A stretch of 64,000 nucleotides of DNA from Candidatus Coatesiibacteriota bacterium (GTDB taxonomy: Bacteria; RBG-13-66-14; B26-G2; JAUVZD01). Within the stretch, counting starts at the first letter, position 1. Each line of letters opens with the position of its first letter. Location of the stretch: NCBI GenBank assembly GCA_030602715.1, contig JAUVZD010000006.1, positions 62,001 to 126,000 on the forward strand. The letters run 5' to 3'. A program made the translations under genes and the position numbers. Of this stretch, positions 62,376-64,000 are shown in pieces. The notes below the pieces were generated by a model that worked only from the letters and a program-made list of their open reading frames with translations, was not told the DNA's origin and did not search any database.

Positions 62376-64000
62376 ATGTCCCCACAAGCACATATTCGCA
62401 ATTTCTGTATAATCGCCCACATTGACCACGGTAAGTCCACCCTTGCTGACCGACTGCTGGAGCTTACCGAGACCATAGAGCCCAGGCGGATGAGGGAGCA
62501 GGTCCTTGACGGTATGGAGCTGGAGCGGGAACGGGGCATCACCATTAAGATGCACCCGGTAACCATGCTCTACCACCACACCGACGGTGCAACTTATACC
62601 TTTAATCTTATAGACACCCCCGGTCATGTGGATTTCACCTACGAGGTCTCACGCTCAATGGCTGCCTGCGAAGGAGCTCTATTGGTGGTAGATGCCAGCC
62701 AGGGCATTGAAGCCCAGACCCTGGCAAATACTTACATGGCTGTAGAGGCGGGCTTGGAAATTATTCCGGTAATAAACAAGATAGACCTCTCAAGCGCCAG
62801 ACCCGAGATGGTAGCTGAGGAGATATGCAAGATATTGGGTCTGCCTCACACCCAAGCACTCCTGGTCAGCGCCAAGGAGGGCACCGGCTGTGAAGGGATA
62901 CTTCCAGCAATCGTGGAGCGCATTCCGGCTCCGGCGGGAGATGAGGACGCTCCCCTCCGGGCTCTGGTCTTTGATTCGGTCTATGACAGCTATCGTGGGG
63001 TGCTTGCCTATGTGCGGGTGATGGATGGTGCGGTGGAGGATAGGGCAAAGCTCAGGTTTGTTAACTCCGATCTGGAGTTTGAGGTGCTGGAGTTGGGCAT
63101 TTTCCGCCCCCAGATGGAGCAGAAGCGGGTGCTTGAGTGTGGTCAGGTGGGTTACATCGCCACCGGGGTTAAGGATATCCGTGGTGTGCCTGTGGGAGAT
63201 ACAATAACCACGGCTAAGGCTTTGAACTTACAGCTTCTGCCCGGTTACCAGGAGACCAAGCCGGTGGTTTTCTGCGGGCTTTATCCGGTGGAGGCTGATG
63301 ATTATAATGAACTGACTATGGCTCTGGAGAAGCTCTCCTTAAACGATTCCAGCTTCCATTATGAGCCGGAGACCTCAAACGCCCTGGGCTTCGGCTTCCG
63401 CCTGGGCTTTCTCGGACTTCTTCATATGGAGATAGTCCAGGAGCGGTTGGAGCGGGAGTTCGGTTTGCGGCTGGTCACCACGACTCCCAATGTGGCTTTC
63501 AAGGTGGTGACCGAGGGAGGGGAGACCCTCTACATAGAAAACCCGGCAAAACTGCCCACGGAGGAGGATATCGTCTCCATCGCCGAGCCCTTCATTCGGG
63601 CGTCACTGGTGACCCCGACGGAGTTCATCGGCGATTTGATGAAATTGTGCGAGAACCGGCGGGGGGATTACATAGAAATGGAATACATTGACCCGGAGCG
63701 GGTCATCCTCTCTTATTACCTTCCCCTCTCGGAGATAATGGTAGATTTCTACGACCAGTTGAAGAGCCTATCCCGGGGCTATGCCAGCCTGGACTACGAC
63801 CTTGCCGACTATCGCCCCTCGGAGATGGTCAAGCTGGACATCCTGGTCAACGGTGACGAGGTGGACGCCCTCTCCACAATCGTGCACAAAGATAAGGCTT
63901 ACCGAATGGGCACCGGACTGGTCTCCAAGCTGAAGAAGCTCATTCCCCGCCAAATGTTTGAGGTCGTAATCCAGGCGAAAGCTCAGGGGCGCATCATCAG
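62376..64000 (+). CDS. lepA: Elongation factor 4 (LepA), 3' end beyond the window
   Basis: Ribosomal back-translocase GTPase. About 541 of the usual 600 residues are visible. G1 IIAHIDHGKST (residues 12-22), switch region ERERGITIKM, G3 IDTPGHVDFTYE and G4 INKIDLSSARPE are present, followed by domains II, III and V and the start of the LepA-specific C-terminal domain (DYRPSEMVKLDILVNGDEVDALSTIVHK). ATG 62376 fits the family N-terminus (IRNFCIIAHIDHGK); it has no ribosome binding site, and the upstream terminator implies its own promoter, which I could not define. Confidence 0.97.
   Translation, partial: MSPQAHIRNFCIIAHIDHGKSTLADRLLELTETIEPRRMREQVLDGMELERERGITIKMHPVTMLYHHTDGATYTFNLIDTPGHVDFTYEVSRSMAACEGALLVVDASQGIEAQTLANTYMAVEAGLEIIPVINKIDLSSARPEMVAEEICKILGLPHTQALLVSAKEGTGCEGILPAIVERIPAPAGDEDAPLRALVFDSVYDSYRGVLAYVRVMDGAVEDRAKLRFVNSDLEFEVLELGIFRPQMEQKRVLECGQVGYIATGVKDIRGVPVGDTITTAKALNLQLLPGYQETKPVVFCGLYPVEADDYNELTMALEKLSLNDSSFHYEPETSNALGFGFRLGFLGLLHMEIVQERLEREFGLRLVTTTPNVAFKVVTEGGETLYIENPAKLPTEEDIVSIAEPFIRASLVTPTEFIGDLMKLCENRRGDYIEMEYIDPERVILSYYLPLSEIMVDFYDQLKSLSRGYASLDYDLADYRPSEMVKLDILVNGDEVDALSTIVHKDKAYRMGTGLVSKLKKLIPRQMFEVVIQAKAQGRII

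Overview
The window is a chromosomal segment of an uncultured diderm bacterium with traits of the Fibrobacteres-Chlorobi-Bacteroidetes (FCB) side of the tree. It encodes an LptD-like LPS transporter, a PorV/PorQ-type outer-membrane protein, proteins ending in Por-secretion (type IX) sorting tails, a DUF5916 outer-membrane barrel, a complete Z-ring module, and class 1B dihydroorotate dehydrogenase (PyrK/PyrD). These are family-level inferences; no rRNA or tRNA is present to fix the phylum. GTG starts are common. Several genes have a consensus -10 box only 6-8 nt before the start codon and no Shine-Dalgarno, so leaderless mRNAs are probably frequent.

Layout: 1-2.2 kb (minus) holds the start of a nucleotide-sugar dehydratase and pyrK-pyrD. 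2.3-3.2 kb is a secreted beta-propeller. 3.27-19.09 kb is one long division and cell-wall (dcw) operon, mraZ-rsmH-ftsL-ftsI-murF-mraY-murD-ftsW-murG-murC-murB-ftsQ-ftsA-ftsZ. It runs from a TTGACA/TATAAT promoter followed by a four-copy MraZ-type operator to a strong terminator; murE and ddl are absent from it. 19.2-25.7 kb (minus) holds an XPB helicase, a PD40 lipoprotein, remains of a type IX cargo gene, an AmrS-type radical SAM enzyme, a NosR-like FMN/Fe-S membrane protein and small membrane proteins. A second AmrS/PflX-type radical SAM gene follows on the plus strand.

26.77-30.99 kb is an acquired cassette flanked by near-identical copies of one promoter. It carries a type IIG restriction-modification enzyme and, 3 nt downstream, an AT-rich gene with the Thr1/Asp17/Lys33-like catalytic pattern of proteasome beta subunits plus a cysteine-rich tail. 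This is the best candidate for an undescribed (defence) system. 31-35.1 kb has two GT-C-type membrane glycosyltransferase-like genes. 35.2-47.5 kb (minus) is mostly envelope biogenesis (DUF5916 barrel, LptD, AccD, PorV-like, MurJ), together with a stand-alone XPB N-terminal-domain protein, a VIT1-like transporter and a secreted repeat protein that looks like the knotted DUF6150 (septoil knot) family.

47.7-49.8 kb is a secreted zinc peptidase with a type IX tail. 49.8-62.3 kb is a second long operon: a TPR anchor, DUF72, an M23 peptidase, two giant TPR-DUF3857-transglutaminase paralogues (the second lacking catalytic Cys and His) and a polyprenyl-phosphate sugar transferase, closed by a terminator. 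lepA begins at 62.4 kb and runs off the end. Small CCCCGCC/GGCGGGG palindromes are scattered in genes and intergenic DNA.
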